From: Eupeodes corollae
Taxonomy: Eukaryota; Arthropoda; Insecta; Diptera; Syrphidae
NCBI RefSeq assembly: GCF_945859685.1
Contig: NC_079147.1
Location: 48,552,177 to 48,616,176, forward strand
DNA: 64,000 nt
Direction: 5' to 3'
Both the position numbers and the translations under genes were made by a program. A model generated the notes under the pieces. That model made no database searches and was not told where the DNA came from. It saw only the letters and a list, made by a program, of their open reading frames with translations. Below are positions 44,209-56,409 of this stretch, one piece after another. Every line of letters begins with the position of its first letter. Position 1 is the first letter of the stretch.

Positions 44209-45047
44209 AATGAAAGAAATATAGTTTAATTTAAATCCTTGATTGCCTATTTTTCGAAGTTTCTTAAATGGCAATTTCATTTAAAAGAGCACAAGCCGCG
44301 ATCTTCTTTTTAAATTGACTTTTCTAAAAAGTTTGTGAGATTTGACAATCGTATGTATTCACATCCTTCGTATCGAAGCCATTTTAAATATGGCTTGCAA
44401 TTAACCCTAGATATTTTGTGTCATTGTTTAATGTCAGATTACAACGAGTTAAAAATTAGAACAATCGATCTATAAGTTTATTAAAAATCCTTGAAAATTT
44501 ATATAACTTTGACAGATTCAACTCTTTTAAAGCGACTCTTTTTGACATTTTATTATTAAATAAGGCAGCTTTATTTTCCTGTCTCTTTTTACCTATCAAA
44601 TAGCTGTCAAACTAAGTAACCTTAAAATAATCCTATGTGAGCACTACCTTTTGTAGCGCTCAGCTCTTTCCGGTGTTTGTTTTTAGGTCAAGATCATCGC
44701 TAGAGGAATATGTTGCTTTGGAATAAGAAAGGAAAAATTATTTCTAAAATAATTTTAAGAATACAAAAATCATAAAATACTTCTGTCAGGATGACAAAAA
44801 CAAATTATATTGAATTCACTGGTGCAAGGCAGAATAAGTGAATCCTTCGAAAGAAATTATTTAAACTCACAATTTTGATTTAAAAATAAAAAATAAATTA
44901 ATTTATTTTGCCCAATGGAAAGCGAAAAAAGCTTTTGGCAGATCATTCTTATAGTTTTTTTTATATTATATTCATTAATAACAGACTTTATAATGTCTCA
45001 AGGTTCCATTAATATTAAATATATTTTTTCTTTTTTTGTAATTCCAG

Positions 45048-45815
45048 TAGCCAATGCCTTACCAGAATATAGATTCTCACATTTGGACTCAAGTCCAAAT
45101 CCAGAAATAAACTATTTCTTTGAAAAAGACTGTGAATGCGTGAAACTAAGAGACTGTAAGACTATGATTACACTTGCAATAAAATCTCAATCATCTGAAA
45201 AAGTTTATATTTACGATAAAATACGAAAGGCTTCGTGTGGTTTTGATGATAATCACCCACTCGTTTGTTGTCCATCATCCGACGAGAATAACTATTCCCC
45301 TCATGAATTCGAAGAAGAAGACGAAGATGAAAAGCCCTGGATATGGGATACCACCAAATTAAACAACAATAAATATTTCTTGGAAAATAGCAAAAAAAAG
45401 AAAATTATTCCAAAATTTAATTACGGTTTCGAAGAATTCCCGGGCTATGAACAAAATCTAGTGGATTTTGAAGATCCTCACACAAGAAAGAATTGCCCCC
45501 CATCTTTCGAGGATGGATTTGAGGACGAAATCAACATCAATTCGAGAAGGAAGCAATTTAAACCTATTATTGATCCACATGGTTATGACAGTTTTGATGC
45601 TCTCTACGGTTATCCAGCTCCCAGTGGGTTTAAGTTTTCAAAACTAGATCCAACAGTTGAGCCACCAGTAACGAAACGAATCGAAATTGATTACAAATCT
45701 AAGCAATTGAACTCGGAGTACTGTGGACTCTCAGTGAACACACGAATCGTTGGTGGAAAAGATAGCGGACCTGGCCAATTTCCATGGATAGCCCGAGTTG
45801 GATATAAAAACAAGA
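45048..45815 (+). CDS. Exon 2, copy 2: clip domain, linker and activation site
   Basis: Identical to 32170-32937. Its donor GTAAGT (45816) joins in phase 1 to the acceptor before 54595, across an 8.8-kb intron holding the nested antisense gene, LINE, Tc1 and transposon C. As the nearest clip exon to the catalytic exons it is the likelier one in the mature mRNA. Because it is symmetric, including copy 1 as well would add 256 residues in frame, giving two clip domains and two IVGG activation sites. Confidence 0.85.
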
Positions 45816-45840
45816 GTAAGTAAATTGAAGAAACGTCTTT

Positions 45841-46425
45841 TTATTTCATAATATTCAAACTATCAACAATAAATCGCATATTTCTGGCTAGTGAAACACC
45901 AATAACAAACAGCAAAGCACTCTTTAGCAATGACTTTGTCGATTTGTCCATATGCATTAGGCTATCAAGTTGGCTTGAAACGCTTTGCAAGCTTAATGAT
46001 GACGGAGCTGAAGCTAGTGGAACTGGTTGATGATTTCTGGGTGATTTTGATGTTGTGCTTGGTTTAGATTCATAATCTTGGGATTGTATCAATGTTGATG
46101 GCTTTGATTTAATGCGCTTAAGATCTGGTTTTGTTTCTGAGTTAACGTTTGATGGATATGGTGCTGTTGACTGCTGTGCCTCTGGCTCAGGAATCAAAGC
46201 ATCTAACTTGCTTTGTGATTTGGATGTTGTGTTTGGTCTAGATTCACTTTTCTGTGAACATATCGATGATGATGACTGTAATTCTGAGCGCTTAAGATCT
46301 GATATTGGTTTTGATTTGAGGTTTGATAGACTTGTTATACATGGTGGTCTTGGCTGACATGGGTCACACTTTAAATGGTTAGATTTGCTCGTAATGCTCA
46401 TAGTACCCTCTTTAATTTTCTTGAT
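45841..46425 (-). CDS. Nested antisense gene, hypothetical tail-anchored protein (copy 2)
   Basis: Exact duplicate of 32963-33547, including the acceptor, the candidate 69-nt upstream intron, the ATG (46401) and the AATAAA overlapping the stop. Both copies would be expressible if the duplication includes the promoter, since the whole upstream region is also duplicated. Confidence 0.45.
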   Translation of the reverse strand: MKKIKEGTMSITSKSNHLKCDPCQPRPPCITSLSNLKSKPISDLKRSELQSSSSICSQKSESRPNTTSKSQSKLDALIPEPEAQQSTAPYPSNVNSETKPDLKRIKSKPSTLIQSQDYESKPSTTSKSPRNHQPVPLASAPSSLSLQSVSSQLDSLMHMDKSTKSLLKSALLFVIGVSLARNMRFIVDSLNIMK

Positions 46426-47187
46426 CTGCAAAAGCAAAAAAGATTAATTTTGACTTCAATTTTATTTTTTTATAATTGAGTGCAATACTTGTACCGAAGA
46501 AACAATGGAAATATCCGATTTCAATTTCTGAATATTGTTTATGATTTCGATTTATTGTTCGCAGCGTGTTTAGATTTACATTATTTTATGTGACTTGTAT
46601 TGTATAAAATTGTTAGGTTTATGAAAAGTATTCAAAGCGTCTTACACGATGTTTTCATATTAATGATGAAGAGGCATCGCATCTTGCAGGCCTTAAATTA
46701 ATATCGAAGTACGGAAAATTGTTATTTTGAAATAAAAATGCATGCATATGTTGCAGCTTGCAGAACGTCAATTTAACTTGTGTAATAGATTATTATTTAC
46801 GGTATAGGAAATTGGAAAATTGAAAGATTTACTGAGAGTATCTTTTAATTAATAAAATACACTACTGGGTCACACCAAACGTATTCTTTTTCTTTTAAGG
46901 CTATACAATTTTTCGGCATTGGACATTTGAGCATAATATTTGTAGTAGTAGTATCTAATCAAACCTTGAGCTAGAATTATTAAAAACTATTTAAAAGCTG
47001 TACACGGCTTACAGATAATTGTTATCAGTTGTTTTGAAATCAAGACTTGATCGTAAGGTAAGTTTTTAGGCTGTATGCGAATTACGTCTAAATATTGGAT
47101 ATATTTTGACAGTAGCGTGGTGAATAAAACTAAATTGTGAACAAAAAAAACAAAAATAAGATGTTTCTTTGAAAACCAATTCAAAAA

Positions 47188-48453
47188 ACTTAACAGTTTT
47201 GCGCTCTTTTACCAAAACGTAAGGGGACTTCGTAAAAAGTCTGCTTACATTTTTCTAAACTCCCAATTATTTCCACACGACGTATTAGTTTTTACAGAAA
47301 CGAGGCATAATTCAAGATTTTCCGCCGACACTGAACTTTTTAGTCAAGAGTTCGAAGTTTACAGATGTTGTTGATAATGCAAAGGATTTAGGTGGAGGTG
47401 TTCTCATAGCGGTAAAAAATACATATTTCTCTTCTTCTGTATCTTTTCCATTTGAATTATCAATTGAACTGGTATGTGTACAGATAATGATACATACTAA
47501 TACCATTTTCATTTTAAACGTCTACATTCCTCAAAAAAGTTTGGAGTCTGTTTATAACGATCTCTCCTTGGCATTAGACTATCTTATAAATTTTTCCAGC
47601 TTCGACCCCAATATTTTACTTCTTTGATTAAGTTTATTTGTAGACCAATTTGTCAATAATTGTGATTAGTGGTAGTATAAGTATAGTTTTCCTCTAATCA
47701 CTATTTTACTCTTAGGTGATTTTAATTTACCACTCATTGACTTGATTCTATTCGAAGACGAATCCCGCCTTAAAGCCTCTCCTTATTCTTCACAATTTTA
47801 ACTATCTCTTCTCGTCCTTCTTACTGACTTACAGAAAACAAGCTGTATTAAAAACTCAAAAAATCTAATTCTCGATTTAGTCTTTTCTTGTGACGCTATT
47901 AGTACTCTTGTTTTAGAAACTAGATCAGGAATTACTAATATTGATAAATATCACCCCGATTTGGAAATTTTTTTTAACAAAAGGTGATTAACCTTACTGA
48001 ACACAGTAATTCTTTTAATTACTTTTATAATTTTGATTTAAGAAAAGCTAATTTCTAGCAGTTGCCTGAAGAATTAACCATTTTTGGAATTGCTGATGCA
48101 TTAGCATTTTCTAACATTGACGAAGCAGTTTCAACTTTTTATAAGATCCTTAATTATTGTTTGGAAAAAAATGTACCCTTAAAGAAATCAAGAAATACAA
48201 ACTTTAGTCGTTCTGGTACACGAAAAAATTGAGTTTACTGCGTAAAAAAAATAAGACATGGAAAACGTATCTCAAAACTCTGTCTCCAATCAACTTCTCT
48301 TTTTATGTTGAACTCTTTAACCAATTTAAGTCTCTCTCTAATTTTGTATGTGCTTGTATTGTTACTGATATGGGCACCTCTTTGAAAGAGGATCTTACAA
48401 TATTTTGGAATTTTGTAAACTCACTCTGTAACTCTTGAATTGGCTATTCACGT
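47188..48453 (+). pseudogene. LINE endonuclease remnant, copy 2
   Basis: Duplicate of the fragment at 34310-35575, with the same stops and frameshifts. Confidence 0.75.
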
Positions 48454-48843
48454 TAACCTTTTCCTTTAAATAATTCCAAAGCAAAAGGTCCAACGGTGTC
48501 AAATCACATGATCTTGATTTTGTAGCGCAAAAAAACCATTGTTTCGTTAGCTGTATGACAAGTGGCATCATCGTGTTGAAACCACATATCTACCTCATCA
48601 TTGAAGATGATTTTCTTCGAAAATTGTTTCTATTTCTTGCTACCATTTTGACCCTTGACGACCCGACGCTAAAATGGTCAAGAAGCTTTAGTTCTTGGGT
48701 CAATTGTAACTTGTAAGCGAGTAAATGCAAGACATAATGCTTAATTTTCATCAACAACGATCGTGATAGGTGCAATTTTTGGACACGACTACGATTTGAG
48801 GTGAACTGTTCTTAAGTCACACTATCACGAAAAGCAGCAATAA
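48454..48843 (-). pseudogene. DD41D transposase fragment, old copy 2
   Basis: Duplicate of 35576-35965. Confidence 0.6.
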
Positions 48844-49096
48844 ATTATGCAGTACTATTTTAAAATAAGCCTGAATAGCGTAAACGCGTTGCTCGATTTT
48901 GAATCTTTCCATTCCTCATGAGATAGTCTGAAATTGAGAAACGTCAAATGAATTGCAGAGAAAACTCTACGCTTAAGTGTGGTTTACATTCAATAACGGC
49001 CCTTAAAATACAACCACCCTTTAGAAATTTTGTTTATAAATTAAAGGGCTTTGAAAATTTAAATGGCATATACATTTTTAAAGACGTGGCTCCCAG

Positions 49097-50562
49097 CCAA
49101 AATGATGCACTCAATTTCTTTGCTGAAAAATTTAAATAACAAGGGAACCACTTGAAAATGAAAAGAAAACCATACTTTATATAATTTATTAAGTTTATTC
49201 TTATGATGGTTTTAACGAAAAATGAAGAATTTATAAATTTTTAATAGCTTAACCAGTCATAATAATTATCTTGTTTAGAAACAATGTCTCAGCTAAAATG
49301 ATGATGACTTTGTTGTATAACGAAATTGAAGTAGCAGCTCGTTTTCGATTTCATATCTAAATGGGACGCCATACGAGTATTGAAACCAGAGAATTAATAA
49401 TTAAACATTTTAGAGATGGAAAAACCCAACGTAAAATTGCAGAAATGGTAAAAATTAGTTTTTCAACAGTGCAACATATAATTGAACGTTATGTCCGTGA
49501 AAATCAAGTGGTCAGTTAGGCAAAAGAAGCTCCAAATAAAATATTTTCCGATAGTGATTGCCGATGGATTGTAAGAAAAGTGAAGGAAGATCCTACCTCA
49601 AGTGCACTAAAATTAGCCCAAGATGCAGACAAATATTTACATAAAAAGTGCGGGGCTGAGACAATACGCCGTATTTTAAGAGATGCCGATTTTAATGGAA
49701 GGAGTGTCCGAAAAAAGCCCTTCATCAAATTTGCTCGTGAGCATCTTAACATGGACGAATTTTTTTTTTTGGAACACCGTAATGTTTGCTGATGAAAGTA
49801 AATTTAATCTTCACGGATCGGATGGTGAGGGGTACGTTTGAAGGCAACTAAATACGGAGATCCAGCCGAGAATTTACGTGATACAGTGAAACACGGTGCA
49901 GGGCATGTTATGGTGTGGGGCTGTATGTCTTCAGCTGGTGAAGGAAACCTGGTTTTTATCGAAGGTTATATGAACAAAAACATGTATCTAGATATTTTGA
50001 AGCAAAACTTGTTGCAAAGTGCTGAAAAACTAAACATAAAGAACAACTTTCGACTATGTCAAGATAACGACCCCAAACACAAGTCTGGCATTGTGCAAAC
50101 TTGGTTAATCTGGATCTGCCCTCATGTCATGCAACCGCCTACCTAGTCGCCAGACCTAAATGCCATCGAAAATTTATGGTCGAAGCTGGAGCGCGAAATT
50201 CGAAAACATGCGAATTCATCCAAGGAAGATTTAAAAAGGCACTTTTGGAAGAATAGGGCACCATATCCTCGAAATGCACCGCAAAGCTTGTTAAATCAAT
50301 GTCAAAGACGCTGGAGACAGTGCTTAGGCAAAAAGAGTATCCGACGAAATACTAAGAAAATTGTACGGGTTTTTTCCACTTAACTTAACACATTGCATCA
50401 TTTTAGCTAAACAAAAAAATGAAATAAAAACACTTTATTTTTTTTTAGAACCACCAATTAAATAAACTTAATAAATAACATAACGCGTGGTTTTCTTTTC
50501 ATTTCGGTGTGGTTCCTTATTTATTTAAATTTTTGATTAAAGAAATTGAGTGCATCATTTTA
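49097..50562 (+). mobile_element. Tc1-like transposon with IR/DR ends, copy 2
   Basis: Duplicate of 36219-37684; the broken transposase is at 49361-50383. Confidence 0.75.
49361..50383 (+). pseudogene. Tc1-like transposase, broken (copy 2)
   Basis: Carries the same stops and poly-T frameshift as the copy at 36483, so it was already dead before the duplication. Confidence 0.8.
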
Positions 50563-50667
50563 CGTATACTTATTTTTCAAGTGAACATATATTTTTAAAT
50601 ATTAAGAAATAGGTATCTACTATTTTTAAACAGAATCTTTGAATACAGTAGGAAGTTCGTGAGATCC

Positions 50668-51108
50668 AATGAATGGCTTTCAATACAAAAAAACAATGGT
50701 GGAAACTACTATAAACCATGCGTTTATGATTCTATGGGACTAAGCTTCCGTAAGCTTTTCCATTTATACTATTTTGTTGGGCTTATTCCGAGTAGTTCGA
50801 AAATAGTGTTTGTTCAGCCAATCCCGAAAAAAAGAGCCTCCTTCTTCACATTATCGTCCCTAACAACGTCCAACTTCCAAAGCTTTTTAAAGACCAGCTT
50901 TGGTTCATCTCATCGAACAGTACAACAAATCTTTACATCGTTTTGGAGAAAGTAAAATTATTGAACTAGATATTTCAAAGGCATTTGATAAGGCCTGAAA
51001 TCTTGCTCCTTTATCGAAATCGCGTTCCTTAGGTATGGACGAACCCCTTCTTTGTTCGATTAGGAGTTTTCAATATAAGTGGCTTTAGACAGATTCTGAA
51101 GTGCCCTG
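50668..51108 (+). pseudogene. LINE reverse transcriptase fragment, copy 2
   Basis: Duplicate of 37790-38230. Confidence 0.65.
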
Positions 51109-51139
51109 GAGCTCCGTATTGTCTCATACCATCTCTCTT

Positions 51140-53610
51140 CTTTTAACTTCCCATAGGAAGTAATTGTAATCGGTCCGATTCGTCGAATTGAAAGTTTTGA
51201 CATTTCTCGACGTTTTAAGGTTACCAGAGTAGAAATAAATGATTTTTAGAGAGATGTCTGTGCTTGCCTGTGTACGTACGTTCGTACGTCGTGCGCTTGT
51301 GATTTTTTGTCGTCCATATCTCAAAACCCAGCGAAGATATCGACTTCAAATAAATGTTGTTATACAGATAAAAATACAGAACGATCCAGAAAGGACTTTC
51401 AACCCTAAATATTTCACGAACCAATAACGACGGTAACTTGAAATAAATTTTAAATTATATATTGTAACGTAATACTAAACTACTATACTTTTGGAAAACA
51501 TTTCAGTCAAGGGGTTTCTTTTATAAATAAAAAAAAAACTAAAAAAAATGTTTTTCACATCGAAAATTTTACGAACAAAAAACAATTTTGTGCAATGAAG
51601 AATAGCGTTTTTAACAACTGATCCAATTTTGAGAAAAATCGAATTGACAGTTTTTTATACAAAATAAAAAGATAAAAAAAAAATTACTCAAAGTTAGTAA
51701 AAATTCACTTTCGACTTAAATATGTTTTTTAAAAATTTGAGATTATGGCTTTTAACTATTTTTTTCTTATAAGAAATATTGTTTTAACATTCGGAAAAAT
51801 TTTCAGGAAAATCGAATTGATAGTTTTTTTTTATAAAAATAAAAACCTAAAAAAACTAATAAAAGTTGGTAAAAATTGATTTTCGATTCAAATATCTTTT
51901 AAAACTCTGAGATGTGGCCTTAAAATTATTTAATCTTTTAAAGGATTTTGTTTTAAACATTCAGTAAAATGTTGGTAAAAATTACAAAAAATAAAAACTT
52001 GAAACTAATCTTATCTTATAAGAAATATTGTTTTCAACATTCGATAACATTTTGAGACAAATCGAATTGACAGTTTTCTTACAAAAAAAAATACTAAAAG
52101 TTGGTAAAAATTCAATTTCGACTTAAATATCTTTTCAAAAATTTAAAATATTGGCTTCAAAATTATTTTTTCTCACAGAAAATATTGTTTTCGATTTTCA
52201 GTAAATTTTTTATAAAAATTCAACAGTCCGTTTTTTCATACAAAAATAAAATCTAAAAAAAATAGTACGCAAATTTGGTAAAAATTGATGTGCAGTTCTC
52301 GATATCTCATGAACAATAGAATTTATTATTTTCAAATTAATTTCATTTATCCAATTTGTAAAGGGTGTCCCAAAATTAACGCAAGATTTGAATTAAATAG
52401 AAAACGCCATTTTTAGTCTTTTGATAGTTATATTTTTACTGACTCGTAAAGTACATAGGATAGTGTTATCTATGGAATAACATCTTGTAACCGTCTTGTT
52501 GAAATAACATATTGGACACATCAATATCATCCAATTTTGGCAGAAAGAACTGTGTAATCATGTCGCGATATCGAGCAGCAGTAACAGTCACATATTTCAA
52601 AAAAATATGGCCCAATTATGCCTGAAGCCCAAAATCCACACCATACAGTCACGCGTTGTGGATGGATTTGTTTTTCGACAATCACATGTGGGTTCTCGGA
52701 ACCCCAAATGCGGCAATTTTGGCGATTGACAAAGCCATCAAGATGAAAATGTGCTTCATCGCTTAGGATGATTTTGCTCGAAAAATCAGGGTCCATTTGT
52801 TGATGTTCAATAATCCATTCAACGAACTCTCTTCCCTGTCCATGGTCATTAGGCTTCAATTGTTGAATTTTGTAAGCATGAAGACACAGATCTTTGGTGA
52901 GTATACGCTGTAGAGAGGTTCTTGAAATTTGCAATTCTTGTCCACGACGTCGAATTGAGGTTCCTGGATTGTCAGCAACACTCTCACGCACTGCTTCGAC
53001 ATTCACATTTGAACGGCTTGTTTTTGGACGACCAGTGTGTTTGGCGTCTCCAACGGATCCAGTCTCCATGAATTTTTTAATTAATCTCTTCACAGTTGAC
53101 GAAGTTAAAACACTATTCCGACCATATTTTGTATGAAATTTTCGAACTTTTTTCACTATTTTTAAAAATATTCTTTAATAATGAAGACACCTTGTTCTAT
53201 CGTGTAACGCTCCATTTTTAATAACCCTGTACTGTTAGCTGTCAAATTGCTTTTTTTTCAGGGTTGCCAACACTTCACTGCACAAATGGCGGCAAATTCA
53301 AATCTTGCGTTAATTTACGAACACCCTTTGTTTATTTAGATAAGAAATCAAAACTTTTAAGAAATGCAACTAAATGTAGTAAACAACTAAAAATCTCGTT
53401 TACAATTTACAAAAAAAGATTTCGAAAACAAACTATTTCATTATTTGCAAAATATTGTTGGTAAATTAAAAATGTTTAAGAATAATTTTACTGACGACTT
53501 TTTTAACAAAACACGAAATCTACAAACTTTTAAGCGAGACAAATCCCTAGATGGGATAGAAAGTTATCAGTGTGGGTCGCATCACAGCCTCATTTTATTT
53601 TTATTTTAAC
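51140..53610. repeat. Satellite-bearing dispersed element, split by transposon C
   Basis: The left part (51140-52360) duplicates 38262-39482. After transposon C the element resumes at 53329 and ends with GAAAGTTATCAGTGTGGGTC and GCATCACAGCCTC (about 53560-53595), the same right end as at 30660-30710. This gives an unbroken host element on both sides of C and shows that C is an original insertion site. Confidence 0.65.
52361..53328 (-). mobile_element. DD41D transposon, copy C (internally deleted)
   Basis: Shares the internal deletions of B but has private differences in its right half: GGCGTCTCC at 53046, CTTTAATAATG and CACCTTG near 53178-53192, CATTTTTAATAACCC near 53213, and a decayed right terminus (TTTACGAACACCC). 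The left TA is present at 52359-52360; the right flank is TG. It lies in intron 2 and marks the right border of the duplication. Confidence 0.9.
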
Positions 53611-53619
53611 GGACTATGC

Positions 53620-54190
53620 TTTAGTAGCATTCCTCTCCTTTAACAATTTAACCTTAACACTAGCGCTTCCAGGAATGCCCATCACTTTACCCTCGAGTAG
53701 GTCACAAAAAGCATCTGAGCAACACTAGATTTAAACCGATCATGGTGCTTGCTATCTCTAAGCAGATCGCGTATAAGCTCGATAATAGGTGCTATAACCA
53801 GACACTGTCTAATAAGAAAGCACGCTACTCGGCTAGGCGTATTCTCAAATCACTTTTGCAAAAGCTGTATGGTTTAGGAAGAGCATAGGAAACAGTTCTT
53901 CACCTTCTCTATACATGCATGGCTCAAGCTAAAAAACACAAAAATTACCTAAGAGAATCGTTCTATAACGATACAAGCGATCTAAATCATATTAGCCTAA
54001 TCAGCCTCTCACATTTTATGAGGGGCTCAAACTGGTTTCATGGAGCTAAGGAAGAAGCCTCAAAATGCATGTGGTATTACAATGGGACATTAAACTGGAA
54101 TAAGTGTGTCCTACAGCCACTTTAACTTACACCCTAGCCTCGAGCACAACTTTGGCCGTACTGTCAATTTGTTCTTTAGCCGTACTACGC
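53620..54190 (+). pseudogene. Possible LINE 3' fragment (RNase H-like tail)
   Basis: Plus-strand pieces such as ETVLHLLYTCMAQAKKHKNYL and SLISLSHFMRGSNWF resemble the trailing region after the RNase H domain in some LINE proteins. The match is short, stops are frequent and no catalytic residues are readable, so this is tentative. 54190-54590 is featureless intron. Confidence 0.35.
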
Positions 54191-54594
54191 GAATGTAAAA
54201 TGCCTTGCACCGCCTAATCCTTCTCTGTCAATGTAATGTTCAAGAATTAAAAAGCAGTGTACATCGATACATCCTTTCAACCTCTCCCTCTCTTCCTAAT
54301 TCTTATGAACATTACGTCTTTGGCATAATAAAGGTACACAAAACCCTTTGAGTGTTGGCTTATTATAAAAAAAGGAGAAGCCCCAAACAGAAGAAAACCC
54401 AATCTCGATATCAATAATGCCCTGGTTAACATAATATTCGAGTTAATGTTACATGGATAGTAGATTGTTGTGTCATGTTATTAAGGTGTTACTTACTAAC
54501 ATGTTTAACTAGAATTTATAAAACAAATAAATATAATTTAACCAAATTTGTATGTGATTTTAAAATCAAATTTAATGTAACCATTTTTATTCAG

Positions 54595-54697
54595 CTTCTC
54601 AAAAAGTCAGCTACCGCTGTGCTGGATCCCTCATCAGCGACCGATATGTCATAACTGCTGCCCATTGTGTTACAAATTTAATCGATTCTCTTGAATT
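54595..54697 (+). CDS. Exon 3: catalytic His exon
   Basis: Acceptor TTTTTATTCAG before 54595, donor GTAAGT at 54698, 103 nt. Encodes VSYRCAGSLISDRYVITAAHC, with the catalytic His (residue 303) and the cysteine pair around it (288, 304). Confidence 0.9.
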
Positions 54698-54774
54698 GTA
54701 AGTGTTCATTTTATTGTTTTTTTTTTTTTTTGTTTAATTCACCTTCAATAATAAAATTATGATTTAAACTAAAG

Positions 54775-54956
54775 GTCTCACATTCGAATTGGAGAAGTGC
54801 GTGGTAAACGTAAAATAGACTGCAGTAAAAATCCAGTTTTGTGTCGAGTACATCAGGATTACGAAATTGAACAGATCATTCCTCATCCCAACTACGACTC
54901 ACCAAAATATGCAAATGACATTGCCTTAATTCGTATTTCAAGGCCAGACGAAGGAG
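54775..54956 (+). CDS. Exon 4: catalytic Asp exon
   Basis: Acceptor AAACTAAAG before 54775, donor GTACGT at 54957, 182 nt. Encodes IRIGEVRGKRKIDCSKNPVL, then IIPHPNYD and NDIALIRI with the catalytic Asp (362). The DCSKNPVLC pair is the extra loop disulfide seen in many clip proteases. Confidence 0.9.
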
Positions 54957-55016
54957 GTACGTCAATATATTTTTGTTTTATTAATTATTTAGTATTAATG
55001 TACATTTATTGCATAG

Positions 55017-55121
55017 TTCCCCTCACACCCATTTGCTTACCTTTTAACAATCTTGCACTACGGGATATTGAACTTACGGGAAGTTTGGCAATTGTTGCTG
55101 GCTGGAGTTCAAATATTGCAG
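55017..55121 (+). CDS. Exon 5 of the clip protease
   Basis: Acceptor TTGCATAG before 55017, donor GTTATT at 55122 (weak after GT), 105 nt. Encodes VPLTPICLPFNN and the AGWS segment. PICLP holds the cysteine that pairs with the light chain. Confidence 0.85.
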
Positions 55122-55205
55122 GTTATTATTATTATTCACTTTTTTTAATGTCTATAAACATACAATGAACTTTTTGTTTTTTAAATTAATTTTAAATCAA
55201 CTCAG

Positions 55206-55391
55206 GTACTCATCAATCAGAATTACTTGTGAACAAAAAACCGTCTCTACAGTATGTTCGGCTACCGATTGTTAATCGTAGCAAATGTGCCTTGACCTAT
55301 GCCCAATTTAGTGCAAATTCTTGGACACCTATTTTTATTCAACCTTCACAGATTTGTGTCCAGGGAAGAGAAAATATGGATGCATGTCAAG
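55206..55391 (+). CDS. Exon 6: substrate-pocket exon
   Basis: Acceptor CAACTCAG before 55206, donor GTATTT at 55392, 186 nt. Encodes LQYVRLPIVNRSKC, QICVQGRENMDACQG. The Asp in DACQG occupies the S1 pocket position for Arg/Lys recognition. Confidence 0.9.
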
Positions 55392-55464
55392 GTATTTTCA
55401 TATTACCATTTTAAAGTATAAAAAGAAAAAGTTTTGGCAATTCTATAAAATTTAATCTTTATAG

Positions 55465-55637
55465 GTGATAGTGGAGGTCCTTTAATGGACGATGGATCTT
55501 CAGATAACCGATTTCGTTATACACTTCTTGGTTTGGTTTCATTTGGTCCAAGGACTTGTGGAGTATCTAATTTTCCTGGAGTATACACACGAGTTGCATC
55601 GTTTCTCGATTGGATAACTTCCAACATTCAATTATAA
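55465..55637 (+). CDS. Exon 7: catalytic Ser exon and C-terminus
   Basis: Acceptor CTTTATAG before 55465; 173 nt to TAA at 55635-55637. Encodes GDSGGPLMDDG with the catalytic Ser (474), LLGLVSFG, CGVSNFPGVYTRV and a final helix FLDWITSNIQL. Gly residues at the 216- and 226-type positions are kept, consistent with trypsin-like cleavage. The catalytic triad is complete, so this is a protease and not a clip serine-protease homologue. Confidence 0.9.
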
Positions 55638-56409
55638 TTATTGTGATTTTATTTTTATTTCAATTTAAATTAATGTAAATATGCATAATATGTATTTAAA
55701 AATATTCCGAATTTATAATTTTAAATTTTAGTTATAAGCAAAAATGATTTAAAATTTTGTAAGTACAAATTTAGTTTAAGTTTAAGTAATTGTTTACTCA
55801 ATATAGAAATTAATTATTTTGTGAAAAGTGTTTTTGTTTTTGAATTTTTCGAATTGAAAATTTTTAGTATCTCTTGATATTTCAAGGTCCCTACAATATA
55901 TTTGTGCATAAGTACATGGTTATTTAGATAGACACGTACATTTACGATATCTTTTTTTCGTGAGCCATACCTATCTTAAGAAATTTCCAAAAATATATTT
56001 TAAGAAAACTCTGGTGTCGAAGCTTTGTTTTTAAATGTGTAAATTTTTTTAAAAACCATTGTCAACCTCGAAATGTTATCGAAAAGACACTTGGTCTGCT
56101 GAAAAATTATTTTAAATGCTTTGTCCATTCCCTTAACCACAGAGAAGAAGTTAAGAAAATACTACTGATTTCCTCTTGCCGAGTTCAAATCACGCTAACT
56201 TACTGTGGTCGAATTTAAATCAATTGAGAATCGCCTATAGCGAAATGCAGAACACGAAAATTCACTTCATTTTGAGTTCTAAAAAGAATCGGTATCTACC
56301 GATAAAAGTGAATTTCAGAACTCCAATTTATAGTTTGAATCGATTTCAACTTTATTTCGAGTAAAATTCTTCCGTAAATTTTTTAATTAAAAAATTCTTT
56401 TAAAAAAGT
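55638..56409. other. 3' flank of the protease gene
   Basis: AT-rich 3' UTR and intergenic DNA. No canonical AATAAA is obvious close to the stop. The short open frame at 56176 has no motif. Confidence 0.45.

Larger units (their letters stand above)
40452..52360. repeat. Tandem duplication, copy 2 (between transposons B and C)
   Basis: Second copy of the 27574-39482 segment, offset 12,878. This copy of exon 2 is adjacent to the catalytic exons. The left side is bordered by hybrid transposon B, the right side by transposon C. Confidence 0.95.
21429..55637 (+). other. Clip-domain serine protease gene (exons 1-7, composite model)
   Basis: Model: 21429-21498; 45048-45815 (or the identical 32170-32937); 54595-54697; 54775-54956; 55017-55121; 55206-55391; 55465-55637. 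This gives 1587 nt, 528 residues plus stop, with consistent phases at every junction. Order: signal peptide with cleavage after ANA (residue 27); clip domain with six cysteines (52, 54, 60, 87, 97, 98); long acidic linker; activation site NTR/IVGG at 257; catalytic His303 (TAAHC), Asp362 (NDIALI) and Ser474 (GDSGGP). Asp468, six residues before the Ser, predicts trypsin-like specificity. Clip proteases are secreted haemolymph zymogens, usually in melanization or Toll-type cascades. Which orthologue this is I cannot say. The first join is inferred from phase and splice signals only. Confidence 0.75.
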
